From: Numida meleagris | Taxonomy: Eukaryota; Chordata; Aves; Galliformes; Numididae | Length of the DNA: 64,000 nt | Reading direction: 5' to 3' | Assembly: GCF_002078875.1 (NCBI RefSeq) | Contig: NC_034438.1 | Location: forward strand, 70,005,459-70,069,458 | Shown: one piece after another, positions 47,501-59,929 of the stretch | How positions within the stretch are numbered: position 1 is the first letter of the stretch | Layout of the letters: each line of letters starts with the position of its first letter | Translations under genes and position numbers: made by a program | Notes under the pieces: generated by a model | What the model was told of the DNA's origin: nothing | The model's input: only the letters and a program-made list of their open reading frames with translations | The model's database searches: none

Positions 47501-50500
47501 CTATCCTTTGCAGCAATTGAAATATGCCTTGCTTTATACACACCTGTGCCCTCAGCAGGGGGTCGAGGGTGTCTTAATAGCCACCTTTTGCCCATCGACC
47601 ATCATGGTTTGCAAGGAAGCTTTCAGAGCCAGAAAGTAAATTTCAGGCTAAGCCAGGACAGAGGACATGGGTGCTGGCGCTGCCTCTCACCCCAGCGCTC
47701 CCTATTGCACACAGCCAGCAGTGGGGCAGGGTGCAGGTCCCCCAGCCCTCCGAGCCCCTCACCGGTCCCCTCACCATGGAGAAGGAACCCATGTGCTGCT
47801 ACCACAAGAAGATCGCATTTCTCTTATCTTCACAGTCCATACCTTCACCTAGGTCTTTCCCTTTCCTACCCCCAAACCTCATTCATGCATTGCAGTGCCC
47901 TGTTGGTGGTTCTAATCAGGGCAGCCCCCCAGTCCTGTTTTCCAAAAAAAAAAAAAAAAAAAAGAAAGAAGCTGGTCCATAAGCTTTTTAAGACAAACAT
48001 TTTGCAGCGTTGCTGAAAGGGGATTGAAAATGGAGCTCTGGAAGGCAAGTATCTCTTCTTCTCCTTCATCATTGAATATAGCAATATATTACCAAATATA
48101 TCAATATATCACCAAATAGGTGTCAATATATATCAGTACTGAATATATCAGTATATCACCAAATATCGGGCACGTGCTAGGCTCTTTCTTCCTTGTTTGA
48201 CACAAAGCAAGGAGTTGCAACACGCCGGTTGGACGTGCTGTGGGAAGCTTGGGGGCACAGTCACTGGCCAGAAAGGGCTGGTTTCATAGGTGTGTTTCTT
48301 TGACTTGAAAAGTTATTATTATTCTGTATGGGTTAACAAAACAAACAAGCACAATGGCGTGGTAGGCAGTCAGCGCGGATGCTGAAAGCAGAGTTCCCTT
48401 TGCCCATCCCTTCCCCGGACAGCTGGTGCCTTCCTGCAACGCTCCCAGCACAGAGCTTGTCTAACACGCTGTTCTGTATGAAGAGCTCAGCCAAATGAGC
48501 CATGAAGCAATGAGAGAGGCAGAAGTGAAGCAAGTACAAACCATGCCCTCCGCAGCAATCAGGCAGGTTGAGAACTGTCTGCTGCTCTCTTCATGGATGC
48601 TGTGACGAAGACCTGGTGTACCTGTACCTGTACCGCAAAATGGCTCTCCTGAATGCTTTTCTCACCTTGTCCAGAGAGCAGAGAGCAGGATACCAAAGAC
48701 ATAAATACCCTCTGCTCCTTTGCTGGCCCTAGGCTCCATCTTTGGCTCCCAGCTTCACCTCTACCTGCCCAAGCAGCCAGCCAGCACCAGCACAGGGACA
48801 TCCCTGCTGCAGGAAGGGCTGTGGCTCCTAGCAGGCTGCCTTCTCCTGGAATGGCTGATCTGCAGCTGCTGGCAGTGGGGGGGGTCAGGGGTAACCAAAC
48901 TGGAAGGCTGGCTGAGCACTCAGGCCTTGGAGGAGGCGAGGCGGGGGAACCGCATGCAGGGGGGAAGAGCTACAATCATTTTGGAAGCACAAAGACATGG
49001 GAGATGCTTTGTCACTTCTCCCAGGTTTTCTCTGGAGGTAGGAAACAGGACAGAACCCAGGAGGGACGCAGTGGCATCCCTGGGGCCCCTGGGTCCAGGC
49101 AGATATGACCCATTAGCCAAACCATCATTAGCCTGTTCATCCAGTCAGTTATTTACATCTCTGAATGTCTGCCCAGCAAGACCATCACCACTCAGTCTGG
49201 ATACATGACTATTGTCTCAAGGCAGTTTCATCAGCCTTCCCGAACTGGAACAACGTGCCCTGCTCTCCCCTCCCGTGATGCAAAGCATGAGGAGCAGGAG
49301 CAAGGCTGAATGTATCAGGCACATCCTCAGCTCTGCGGCCCAGGAGGAGGTGTGCATCCCATCTGCTGTGACATGTGAGTGGGCATCATCTATGCCACAG
49401 CCTGTGAACACTGGCTCTGCCATGGTTGCATCCTGTAGTGGGCAAAGCTGGATGCGGGCTGCCCACTCTTCAGGTTGGACATGAACAGCATCAAGGTGTC
49501 TGTTCAGAGAGATGGTAACTTCCTGGAGTGCATTGTTTCACACCTGGGACTGCCAGAACCTGTGGGCTTCCAGGAAGGCTTTGCTCTGAACCCCTGTGGA
49601 ATTGCAGCATCCTCTCTGCCATTCCTAGCAGAGCAGAGGGATGCAGAGCTGGAGACCAGGGCTGCACGGGGTGGTCTTCTGCCCAGTGTCTTGGTGGTGC
49701 TTTTCAGGCAGAACCACGAGATACTCGACCCTGTGCAGCTCTGGCTTTGCAGGGAGCTGGTCATCACCCATGTGGCACAGCTGTGGGCAGAAAAGGCAGT
49801 AAAGAGCATCATCCTGCAATGCCTGTGCCACTTGGGCTGGACAGGATTGACTTGCTGCTGCAGCTGCAAGCTAGCCCACAGCACAGCAGAGTTCATCAGC
49901 GGGCTCACTGACTGCACTGTGCACCTTATAACCAATGCCTTCGGCCGGGCCCAGGCGCTGCTTCTTTCAGTGGGAAAGCTGCACAGCTCCCCAGAGTAAT
50001 GGAGGACGAACTGTGTTGTGGTCTGCTCTGGTGGGGGGTGGGCATGGTCTCTGTGGGGACCAGCATTGCACCAATACTGAAATAACTCCAACAGTTCCCT
50101 TCATGGCATGTATTCTAATTGCTGCCAGCAGCAGCGGCTCAGTCCCAGTAGGGATTTGAAAGAGGCTCATCTACAGCGGCTCCTAAGATAAGAAAACAAC
50201 CTGACTTCCCCAGTGGATATCTATTTGCTGCAAGGAATACCAGCAGCACAACATCTCTGTCCGTCTTCTAGTTTTGTTAAAGCTCTTTCTCAGGTATGCA
50301 TCCAGGGGAGGAAATTCTCCTGCGTACCAGATCCCTGCAGAATTTGGTGGAAGTTAAAGGAAAGCACAGAGATGGCATTCAGGTGAAAAAAACTGGGCTG
50401 TGAAGCAGAACTGGGGGACAAGGAGGGACATCTGCCATGAGATTCAAGGCCAAATCTCATACACGTGTCGTATCGTCTCTTGTCACAGTGCAGCTCTCAA

Positions 50501-52439
50501 GGCAGTGCTGAGCTGCACAGTGTTCTGTGTTGGTCTGACATATCACCATCATGCCTTGAACCCCAGAACAACTGTTTGACATAATGGTTTGCAAAAATCT
50601 GCTGTTCGCTGCCCTCTGGACAGAGTTCTTACTTTTCAGCCGTACTTAATGACTTTGAAGGTTTCAGCAGCGTGATAACTGTAAGAAGCACAGCACATCT
50701 TAGTAGCACATTGTTCCTATTAGTAAATAGCTGCTTTCTCTGCCCTTTTATGCCTCCCATGAGTGCCCCTCACTGCCCCTTGTCCTGCCAGATGTTTCTC
50801 CAGCAGCCTTAACTCACGGCCCATATCAGCTTTGGCAAGTCTCTTCTACCGTACTATCTTCTTGATTTAGAGCAGCTGATGTGGATGTCCCTGCCATGGG
50901 TGACATTGCTGAAATACCATCTTTTCTCTTCACTTGGACACGGCAAAGCCATTCCAACATAGGGCACTGCTCTGGATGCTGAAACAGACCCCAAAAATGG
51001 GTAAGGGAAACATCCCTCTATTATATCTCCCCTGGTATAACTGTTTCAGCTGCAAGTGAGTGAGAATGAGCTTTCAGATACCACCTTGAAACAAGCAATA
51101 TTTGTCATAAAATATAAGCCACTGAGCAATATTTAACCTCTCTATCTTGACCATTGTGGGCAGGAGAGAAAAAAAAAATGAGGGATGAAATAGAAGGAGC
51201 AGTTTTTCTTTAAAAGCACTCTGTTAATAATACAGCTCTCATCCTCAGGGCGAGGGACGGGACTGTTTTCAAACATGTCTTGGCAGGCAGTGAATTAGGC
51301 AATATGGAAAGGGTTACAGCACCTCCAGGACCTTTACTGAAGCTGCCTACGGGACCAGGGCCTGGACAAAGGAGAAGGCGACAGTGAGGTAGTGAAGACC
51401 TTGTGCAGGTCACCATTTTTGCCTGCATCTCTGAGAAGACTCCAGGCAGCCAGCGACATCACATACACAATTAGCAGCCAGCCAGTTTGCTGTTCCATAT
51501 TAAGTGCATCCAAACACTCCCGCCGATGTCTCCTCCTTCATACGCCTCTTCCAGTGCCACTGAGCAATGTTTAACCTCTATGTCTTCAACTCAGAAAAGA
51601 GATGGAAGAACTGGAAAAGGACAGAAAGGGATTGAAAGGACGATCAGAAGGCGGGACAAGTTTCTTCACCAGTCAGCTACAGGGAGACGCGTCGATGTGA
51701 GGACAGAGATGACCAACAGGAGGGCAGATCCCACTGGTGGTAGAAGGCCGAGAGACCAGCAGGCAAAATCTGCTCGAGCATCTCTCAGCGTACGAACAGA
51801 GAGGCAACAAACGAAACCAGCAGATGGCAGCTTCACCCTCGGCACAAGGAGGCATTTCTTACCAGATGCAACTAAGCCATGTGCCCCGTTACTGTTAGAT
51901 GTCCTATCTCCGGCAGTTTTGCCTGGCTCATAAACCCTGCAGGACAAATTCACAGAAGTCTATGGGTAAAGTCAGAGTAGAAGAGAAAAGCCAGCAAATC
52001 TGTAAAGCAGACATTACTGTAGTCAGGGGGGATATGGCCTGGCCCAGCAAACAGAGCCGCACGGTGATGCTGAGCAGGGAGGTGTGTGATAGCCCTGCCC
52101 GTGGTGAGCCACTCAGCTGCTTGTTGCCAGGCCTCACCTTCATGCAGCATGGCCTAAAACATGGGCTGATGTCTTGTGGTGAGACTCCACACGCATCCCT
52201 TTTTGTCCCCTCGGGGAGCCGTGTGTATCGGTACCATAAAGACAGCTTTAATATCCTAAAGCTGGCCGCGGGTTGCCTTGTGTCGTCTAAAGATGTGTGC
52301 TAAAGACTGACATGTCCTCGACTGTGCTAAAGATATTCTCGGGGCCGAAGCCATTCTGCAAAACACAGATAATGCTTTGTACGGAAAAAAAGAGTGCTCA
52401 GTGTGGAAATGGGGTAGCTGAGGGTGATCTGACTGTAGT
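44561..52439. other. Gene-free DNA
   Basis: Nearly 8 kb without a recognisable gene. It contains an unrecognised 158-codon minus-strand frame (45071-45547), a poly-A run at 46277-46288, an A-rich run at 47942-47970, the AT-rich tandem repeat at 48074-48166, and overlapping open frames of 174 (+) and 195 (-) codons at 49475-50091. None of these frames shows a family motif or gene structure that I recognise. Confidence 0.45.
48074..48166 (+). repeat. AT-rich tandem repeat
   Basis: Four to five imperfect units of roughly 20-24 bp, with the pattern (G)AATATATCA(A/G)TATATCACCAA repeated. Divergence between units is moderate. Confidence 0.75.
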
Positions 52440-52665
52440 CCTCAGCCACCTAAAGAGCATTACAGAGCATTACAGAGCAAAGGAGAGCCAGACTCTTCCC
52501 AGAGGTACCTAGTGGCAGGGAGGAGAACCTGGGCACAAGTTGCAAGAAAGGGTTGGATGTAAGGAAGAGCTTCTTTCCCACGAGAGCAGCAGGGCTGGGG
52601 CAGGGAGCAGAGAGGAGGTGGGATTTCAGTCCTTGGCAATACCAAGCACTCTGCCCAATGAGGCG
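52440..52665 (+). mobile_element. Old CR1 fragment
   Basis: AGAGCCAGACTCTTCCCAGAGG, GTGGCAGGGAGGAGAACCTGG, GCACAAGTTGCAAGAAAGG, GGATGTAAGGAAGAGCTTC and TTTCC follow the order of the sense CR1 3' coding region. The tail is lost. Confidence 0.55.
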
Positions 52666-53175
52666 CTGAGCTACCTGGTGTTGTCCTGTGGTGAGCCCTG
52701 CGGGCACAATATTGGACTGGAAGCTTGCAGGGATGTCTTCGGACATAAATCTTTGTTAGATTCTTGGAATCATATCCCACGCAGCGTAGCCATCCTTGCA
52801 AGCCAGGACTGCTCATCCATGTTTAATCAAGAACATGAGTGTTTCTGAGAGAAGAACGTCCTCCATGTGTGACTGAGACATCAGCCCACAGACTTCTTGG
52901 GTGGTTCAGTGCTCAGCCTTCAGCTCTGTGAGTCATGCAGCACCTCTGCTCTGCTGCCTGCCCTGCAGTCCTGCAAACAATTTGCATGTATCGAGCACAC
53001 GTGCTGCATGCAGTACATCCATCCTGCTGCAGGATTATCTGCACCGGCAATTCCCATGCCCACTGAGCTGAGTGTAAGACAGAGCGTCCACATAACGGGG
53101 GGTGTGCCGAGCAGAAAACGGGTAGGAAGCTGCCAGCAGCCATCCTTAGGATCCTGCATGCCGTAGCCGTTGGGT

Positions 53176-53190
53176 GGTGCCCTCTAGGGG
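53176..53190 (-). promoter_or_regulatory. CTCF-type binding motif
   Basis: On the minus strand the 15-mer reads CCCCTAGAGGGCACC, which fits every position of the CTCF core consensus CCNSNAGRKGGCRSY. It is alone in a gene-free stretch; occupancy is unknown. Confidence 0.4.
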
Positions 53191-54074
53191 ATATTTTGGG
53201 GAAAAGAGGAGCAACGTCTCGCCTGTTACCGCCCTTAAGTGAAGGTATCCCCCACCAGCTGCCCTGCAAGCTCAGTGTCCCATTGAGGTACACCAGGATC
53301 TGCAACACCAGATGGAAGAGGTGGGAATAGGCAGTGACACTGCCTGTAGCCCTGACATGGAGCAGCTCCTGTGATTCAGCCCTTCTAACACATGGGCCAA
53401 ATAATCCGAAGCATTTCCCCCACCCCCTGGTTAACATCATGCACAATTTCAAGGGCTGGTCGAGATAAGAAGCCCATATTCCTGCATGTCTACCAGAGGT
53501 GAGCAAAATAGTCACTGCAAGACGCACGTGTTGGAACTAGAACAAGAGGTACAGGAGGCACACAGAGCTCAGACCGACAAGTTCCGCTGAATTTCTTCAT
53601 TAAAATCTCCACACCCCCAGTAACGACGTTATTTTTCTCTCTGTCTCACTTCTGCAATTTGCTCCTTCTGGAGGAAGTGAGAGGAGGCATACGCTGTTAC
53701 AAGACTAACAAGCCCTGAAGAGCATCTTCTGTCACTAAGAGAAAACGTTATGAAGCTGAGCATGTATCTGAGAGCACTTGGCAAATCTGGAGAGATCTAG
53801 CCATGTGCTTGCTTACTGTCCACAAAGATAAGAATGAAGGCCATTCAAAGAACATACTGCTTTTTTTTTGCCTCACTGATTTCTCCAGTTTCTGGCATAT
53901 CTCAGGTATTTACTAATCAAATTCAGAATAGTTTGGCACTGACTTGGGCCAGATCTAAATCCTCAAGAGCAGCCCAACTCTAATGGGCATTGGCCTTGTC
54001 CCTCTTGCAACCAAGGACCTCTGCTCATTTTAATGCAGCTGGAGGACTCAGAAGGACTCAGAAATTGACCAGTG

Positions 54075-55091
54075 GTGACTGGTGGTGAACAGAGTTAAAT
54101 CCAGTCACTAGCTGGTGGTGTTCCCCAGGGGTCGGTGCTGGGGCCTGTCCTCTTCAATATCTTTATTGATGACCTGGATGAGGGCATTGAGAGCACCCTC
54201 AGTAAGTTTGCAAACAACACCAAGCTGGCAGGAAGTGTCGATCTGCCTGGGGGTAGAGAGGCCCTACAGAGAGATCTGGACAGGCTGGATCTCTGGGCTG
54301 AAGCCAACGGGATGAGGTTCAACAAGACCAAGTGCCGGGTCCTGCACTTCGGCCGCAACAACCCCAGGCAACGCTAGAGGTGTAGAGCAGTGTGGCTGAA
54401 AGGCTGTGTAGAGGAAACGGACCTGGGGGTGTTGGTCAATGCTCAGCTGAGCATGAGCCAGCAGTGTGCCCAGGTGGCCAAGAAGGCCAATGGCATCCTG
54501 GCTTGTATCAGAAATAGTGTTGCCAGTAGGAGTAGGGAAGTCATTCTCCCTCTGTACTCAGCCCTAGTGAGGACCCACCTCGAGTACTGTGTCCAGTTTT
54601 GGGCCCCTCACTGCAAGAAAGACATTGAGGCCCTGGAGCGTGTTCAGAGGAGGGCACGGAGCTGTGAGGGGTCTGGAGCACAGGCCTTATGAGGAGCGGC
54701 TGAGGGAGCTGGGATTGTTCAATCCGGAGAAGAGAAGGCTCAGGGGAGACCTCATCGCTCTCTATAACTCCTGAAGGGAGGTTGTAGTGAGCTGGGGGTC
54801 GGCCTCTTCTCCCACGGAACTAGTGATAGCACAAGAGGGAATGGCCTCAAGTTGCACCAGGGAGGTTCAGGTTGGATATGAGGAAAAATTTCTTCTCTGA
54901 GCAGTCAGGCGCTGGCACAGGCTGCCCAGGGAGGTGGTGGAGTCACCATCACTGGACGTGTTCAAGAAATGTGTAGATGTTGTACTGAGGGACATGGCTT
55001 AGTGGGCAATTTAGTGGGTAGGGGGTTGGTTGGACTTGCTGATCTTGGAGGTCTTTTCCAACCAACCCTGGTGATTCTATGATTCTGTGAT
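54075..55091 (+). mobile_element. CR1 LINE, 5'-truncated, relatively young
   Basis: Plus-strand sequence from the TSWxxPQG region to the full 3' tail (CTTGGAGGTCTTTTCCAACC ... GATTCTATGATTCTGTGA, ending 55091). It encodes [47 protein letters not shown], then a stop (TAG at 54375), [29 protein letters not shown] and [11 protein letters not shown]. The catalytic FADD motif reads FANN. It is the same subfamily as the minus-strand copy at 5350-6375. Confidence 0.92.
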
Positions 55092-55899
55092 CACCAATAC
55101 ATATCAACAAAACGGTGGCCAAATGTTATCTTGTGAAAGATTCTTTGCATGCTGTGGATGAAACCAAATTGCCTCAAGCACAAACGCAGCACAGGATTTT
55201 AATCCAAAATCAGTGTCTTGGTTGAGATAATGACAAAATAATCAGTAACATCTTTATATGAGGCTCCCGTATTTCTGCCAGATGATGCTCCAGATAAACA
55301 CAGACATCTCATGCAGCAGTTGCATGGTGATCATTGTGTACACACATCGGATTTACTGAGCACTCAGGGAAGGGATAAGGCATGATACAGATGTGCCTGG
55401 AACTCCCAGGAGTGGCTGAACACACAAAGGCTGAGTGCAGATATCATATGCCAGGGCTTTGAAGCTTCCAAGTCTGTTGGATCCATTGGTTGTAAAAAAA
55501 AAAAAGTCTACACACGTCTTGGTCTCCACTAAGGACTCCTGGATACTGACAGTGCTTTCTGAGATACTTATTGCTAGGTTACACTCTTTGAATAGACAAC
55601 CACACACCCACAGATGCTGAAAAAAAAAACCCCAAACCAACCCACATCAGATTCTGGTTTTTGGACTGGAAAAATTTATGTGTGGAAAAGGAGGACTTGC
55701 TGAGGATTGATGATTCTAGCATCACTCCCCAGAGCTTGAGGTCTGTAACGTTAAAGAAATGGCACACCTCTGTATCTCTGTCTTCTTCTGCTCCCTAGCA
55801 ATCTGAACAGCACTGCGCTACACGCTGCTGGTCAGCAGGGCTAGTGGCTGAAGACAGAAAAGCGATGCATCACAACGCACCTGCAAACCACTTTGCACA

Positions 55900-56387
55900 G
55901 GGGCTGCTCCAAAAGTAATGCCTCCTATTTTGTGACGGCCCATGACATCAGAGTGTGTGCTGGTGGTGTGGCAGTAGGGGTAGCACCTACCCACCAACAT
56001 TGCGTTCCTTTTTGTTGCTGGGCTACAAATGGCAGCAATCTGACTGAACGGGATCTGGCATGGAAGTGTGAATGAAGTACATGTGTGTCCCTGAATTCCT
56101 CCACGTGGATAAATGGCACCCACTGACATCCAGTGACGCTTGGTGGTGCCTTTCAGCGGCGGTGGCAGGGACAGTGGGTGAGCTCCGCTTGTGCAGATGT
56201 TAATGAGCACAGCATGCAGGCTCTTGTTCCTTGCTGATGAAAATGCAGAGCTAATGGTGGTGACTATGTTGAAAACATGGGCTTTGTAGCTGAGAATTTC
56301 TCTGTCAAATAGTGTTATTGTGCTCTTTGTATCTGATGTAGTTTCAACTGAAAAAAAAAAATAGGAAGCATTACTTTCAGAGCAACC
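55900..56387 (+). mobile_element. Mariner, Galluhop-like internal deletion derivative
   Basis: Left terminal repeat GGGGCTGCTCCAAAAGTAATG followed by CCTCCTATTTT; right end AATAGGAAGCATTACTTTC then AGAGCAACC, its inverted partner with a few mismatches. Just before the right end, GAGAATTTCTCTGTCAAATAG and TTATTGTGCTCTTTGTATC correspond to the 3' end of a mariner transposase, with stops. At 488 bp it lacks most of the transposase, so it could only have moved with help in trans. A TA follows the right end (56388-56389); the left flank reads CA, a probably mutated TA target duplication. Confidence 0.85.
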
Positions 56388-56389
56388 TA

Positions 56390-58440
56390 GGTAGATAAGA
56401 TTTATGATTAATTTAATGTATGGATTCCAAGTGCTTTAAGATCCCCTGAGTCAGCAGCAGGCTCTGTGCAGTTGATTTGCTCCTTGCTTCTGATGGATGT
56501 CCAGGTAAGTTTTGCTAACCAGAACTGTGATCCTAAGCACAGATGTGCTCCTGCACCCGCTGCCCAGCAGCTCTTGCCACCAGTGATGCCAGATACAGCG
56601 GAGAAGGTCTCACTGAGAAGGTCTCACCGGGGTTTCAAGGAGGCTGTGTCATACACTCGTGAGACTTTCCAGTGCTGCCTGAAAGTCACATTAAATGCAG
56701 AGGAATGCACCCTGCCTGCCCTGCAAAGCACACAGACGTTATGCGCTTTTCCGATCTGTTTGCCTTAAAACACCTGTAATCAAAACACATCACTACGAAA
56801 GCCTGCGAAATGCACTTCAGCCAAACAGAATTTAAACTGTTAAGAAGAGACAGTACCAATAGCAGTGGATGCACACTTTGGAGCAGCATCATGTCTGCTA
56901 GGGTAGGTATAACATGGGAGAGCAACGCAGCACTGCCAGCCCTTGGAGGTCTGGACATTTCTGGCAGCGGCATCCCAGTGCTGCCCCAGGACCCGTGGTA
57001 AGAACGGCTCTGCCTTCACCTCTCTGTGATGTTGGATGGCAGTGCTGCTGCACAGGAAAGCCCCGGGATCCCAGCTCCAGAATGACACAGCTGTGGTTCG
57101 GATTAACTCAGGAGTACGGCAGATTTCGTTGCATTTGTAGTGTCTCTCAGGGCTGACTCTTTTCATTTTGCAAGGAAGAAAAAGAATCAGGCAGGAGCTG
57201 GCTGCTTCATTCAGCACTGCACGGCGTGAGCTGCAGCACGAGTCACCTCATCCACTTCAGTTTCTACAGAGACAAAACTCCCTCCTCTAATCTTGATGGT
57301 TTCTTGTCAGCAAGTGTGAACACACCGAGAACCGAACCCTTCCTTGCACCGATTGTTCTGTAAACGACAGATTCAGAGGAACACGACTTAGAAAAATGAA
57401 ATAAAACAAAAAAAAAAGGGAACGACACAAAGGTCTGACAGAGATGTAAAAGGCATTCCGGTGCGGTAGGGTGGGTGGTCGGCTTGGAAGCTGTTAACGC
57501 TTTCAGCACACATCGCACAGGACTGGCGATGCTCGTGCAGACACGGCAGCCTCGTAGCATCGCGTTGAGAACAGCTCTGCCAAGCGGCTCACCTGCGTAC
57601 TGAATCACAGCCAGCTGTATCTCACTGCCCGGCACCCCGGAGCGCTGCGGTGCTCCGGCCATACGCCCACGCTTTGCTATGAATCTCACTGGCACTTTAA
57701 GGACAAGGTAGATAGATATCCTCAGATTTTACACACCGGGAAGCAGAAGCCAAATTCACCGAGGGAGACGCTCCCAGCAGCTCGGGGCGTGAGCTGAATG
57801 GCAGGTGGAATTCCCAGCTCAGAATGCCCAGAAATCAGTGAAGCTGCGCTGCGAGCCACACACTATAGCAAAGCACGCGATAGAGAAGCCACCCAACGCA
57901 GGTGAGAGCTGCGGGACGCTGAAAATGAGATGTTTCCAAAAACAGTCGCCCACCTGCTTGCCCAGCTCCCATGAGAAAAAAATACACTCACAAGACTGAC
58001 AGCAAAATGAAGTCTTTTTTGCAGAAAGTCCTCCGGCTGCGAAACCTTGACTGCAGCATTTGCGGTACCAACCGTGAAAATTCTCTTTGTGTTTGGAAGC
58101 AAATGATCGGCTTTCACGCCAAATACAAAGCATTTTAGCAGGTGCTTTTTTAACTTCACCGCTTGCAGCCCAGCTAAATTAAAATCTTTGCTATTGTCAC
58201 GGCAGCGTTAAGGTGAAGAAGCACGGCGCGTTGAAGTGAAGCCGGAAGACACCGCCTGGTTCAGGCAGCCTCCAGTTAGCAGAGAACATATCTGAGTGGG
58301 AGACACGCAGCCAGGCGCTGCGCCTGCTTTAAATAACTGCAGGGTTGCCCTCCTTCCCAATGCTCTCCCGTTTTTGGAACCAGTCTCCCCGCTTCCCCGG
58401 AGGACGAAGTGCAGCGGCGCTCACCAGCAGGGACAAGAGC
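56390..58440. other. Gene-free DNA
   Basis: No gene recognised. A 14-bp tandem duplication (GAGAAGGTCTCACT/C) lies at 56600-56627. A mildly CpG-rich patch lies at about 57480-57670, and there are A-rich runs at 57407-57418. Confidence 0.5.
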
Positions 58441-58720
58441 GCCCCCAAGCGGTCATTAGCGCGGATATTAATTAAACTTGTTAATGCATCTGCTGTCTTA
58501 AGACAGCCTGCTCAGAGAGCTAATTAGCATATGCATGCGCGTGCGCTGTATGCTGTTGGGGCTTCCTCAGCGCAGCGACAAGACTGTATATTGTTTATTC
58601 ACTAAAACCCCTGTTGATTTAATAGAAATAATACTTGCCGTAGTTCAGGGCAAAATAAATCCTTCAGGTGCGATGTTGAAAATTTTCAGGCAATTTCTCC
58701 AGAAAGACAGAGAAAAACAC
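58441..58720. promoter_or_regulatory. Candidate conserved regulatory element with palindrome
   Basis: A repeat-free stretch dense in homeodomain-like and POU-like sites: GGATATTAATTAAACTTG, TTAATGCATC, GCTAATTAGCATATGCATG, GTTTATTCACTAAA. It contains the perfect 16-bp palindrome at 58492-58507. This is typical of developmental non-coding elements near transcription factor genes. FOXE1, 45 kb away and the nearest gene in the window, is the natural target candidate. Conservation is not tested. Confidence 0.35.
58492..58507. repeat. Perfect 16-bp palindrome
   Basis: GCTGTCTTAAGACAGC reads identically on both strands. Confidence 0.95.
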
Positions 58721-59929
58721 AGAGAATAACATTTTCTCTCTCTATCAGAGGCCTTATTAGGACCTGTAGCAGAAGTTAGGGGATATCTGCGCAGAGATGA
58801 GAAGAAAGCAGTGTGGCTTTTGTAAAAGGAGTCGTGTTTGCAGATCTCTACAGATCCCCATGGAGTTCTCTGAAGGAATCGTGGGAAATGGACGCTTCTG
58901 TTTAGTCACACATTTTAAAAGCAGCCTGAGCACAGCATTCACTGTAATGCAAAAGTTAGCATGTGATAACCATGAGACGTGAAAGCACAGCCAGAAGTAC
59001 TGCATCGGCACATCCAATAACTTGCAGGCGGCTCCGGCCAAGTGATCCGGGTGAGCTTTGTCCTGGGCAGGAATTACAGCACCAGGGTGCCAAGGTGTGA
59101 GACACAGCCGGAGGCTCACTTCGCAAAAGGAGAGGACTGGGAAGAATCGTTTGAATGGGAAGGGGATGGGAAGCATGCTGGGATTTCCCGGGCGAGCACA
59201 TGAGTCAGCACGGCGTGTGTGCCACGTGAGGAGCAATGCAGCCGCTGTGCTGCCTAAGTGAAGGTGATTTTGTGTGGTATGCATACGTATTGATGTTTTT
59301 TTTTACCTATTTGCACATCTGTTACATACCTCTTTTACGTATGCATGCACATTTTTGCATGCGTCTTTTATGTTTGCCAGTGTTCAGTTCTGAGCAGAAG
59401 AATCCCTCGGAGGAGTAAGCCAGCAAGTTTCACAGTACCGAGTGAGCAGATGAAAGGAATGAAAGAAGAAAAAAGACACAAATTTAAGTCATCGGGGCAT
59501 TAGGGCTAAAGCTGAGCTTGCATCTGTGCTCTATAGTGGGAAGACCACTCCCACCGACAACAGGAGGGACAGGCCCAGGAAATAATGACAGAGGGGTAAA
59601 TCACTCCGTGCTTTGGAAGGTACCATCGGAGACGGCCTCGCTCAAAGGCTGGCGCAGAGAAGCTAATGAATCCATCGGGTGTTGCCAGCACTTCACCATC
59701 TCCGTTTCTGACCTTTCCCAGAAAAGCTGCAAATGAGTAAATAAATAAACCAATGAGAAACTCGTCAATACTTCAAGGGCAGCCCAGGAGAAAAAAAAAA
59801 AAAGTGCAAAATTCGGGACCCCCTGCAAATTTCGAAAGAGAGGGAGCAACACGAAGTTCTGTTTCAAAAAATAAAATAAAATAATAATGAAAAAAAAAAA
59901 ACCCTGGAAAACTAAAAATTTGGTGTGTG

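Noticed and set aside
54135..54692. Open frames at 54.1-54.7 kb as host genes
   Set aside because: They are CR1 reverse transcriptase split by a stop and with a mutated catalytic site.
58435..58455. CTCF-like GCGCCCCCAAGCGG
   Set aside because: The central AG position does not fit the consensus, so it is weaker than the two sites reported.
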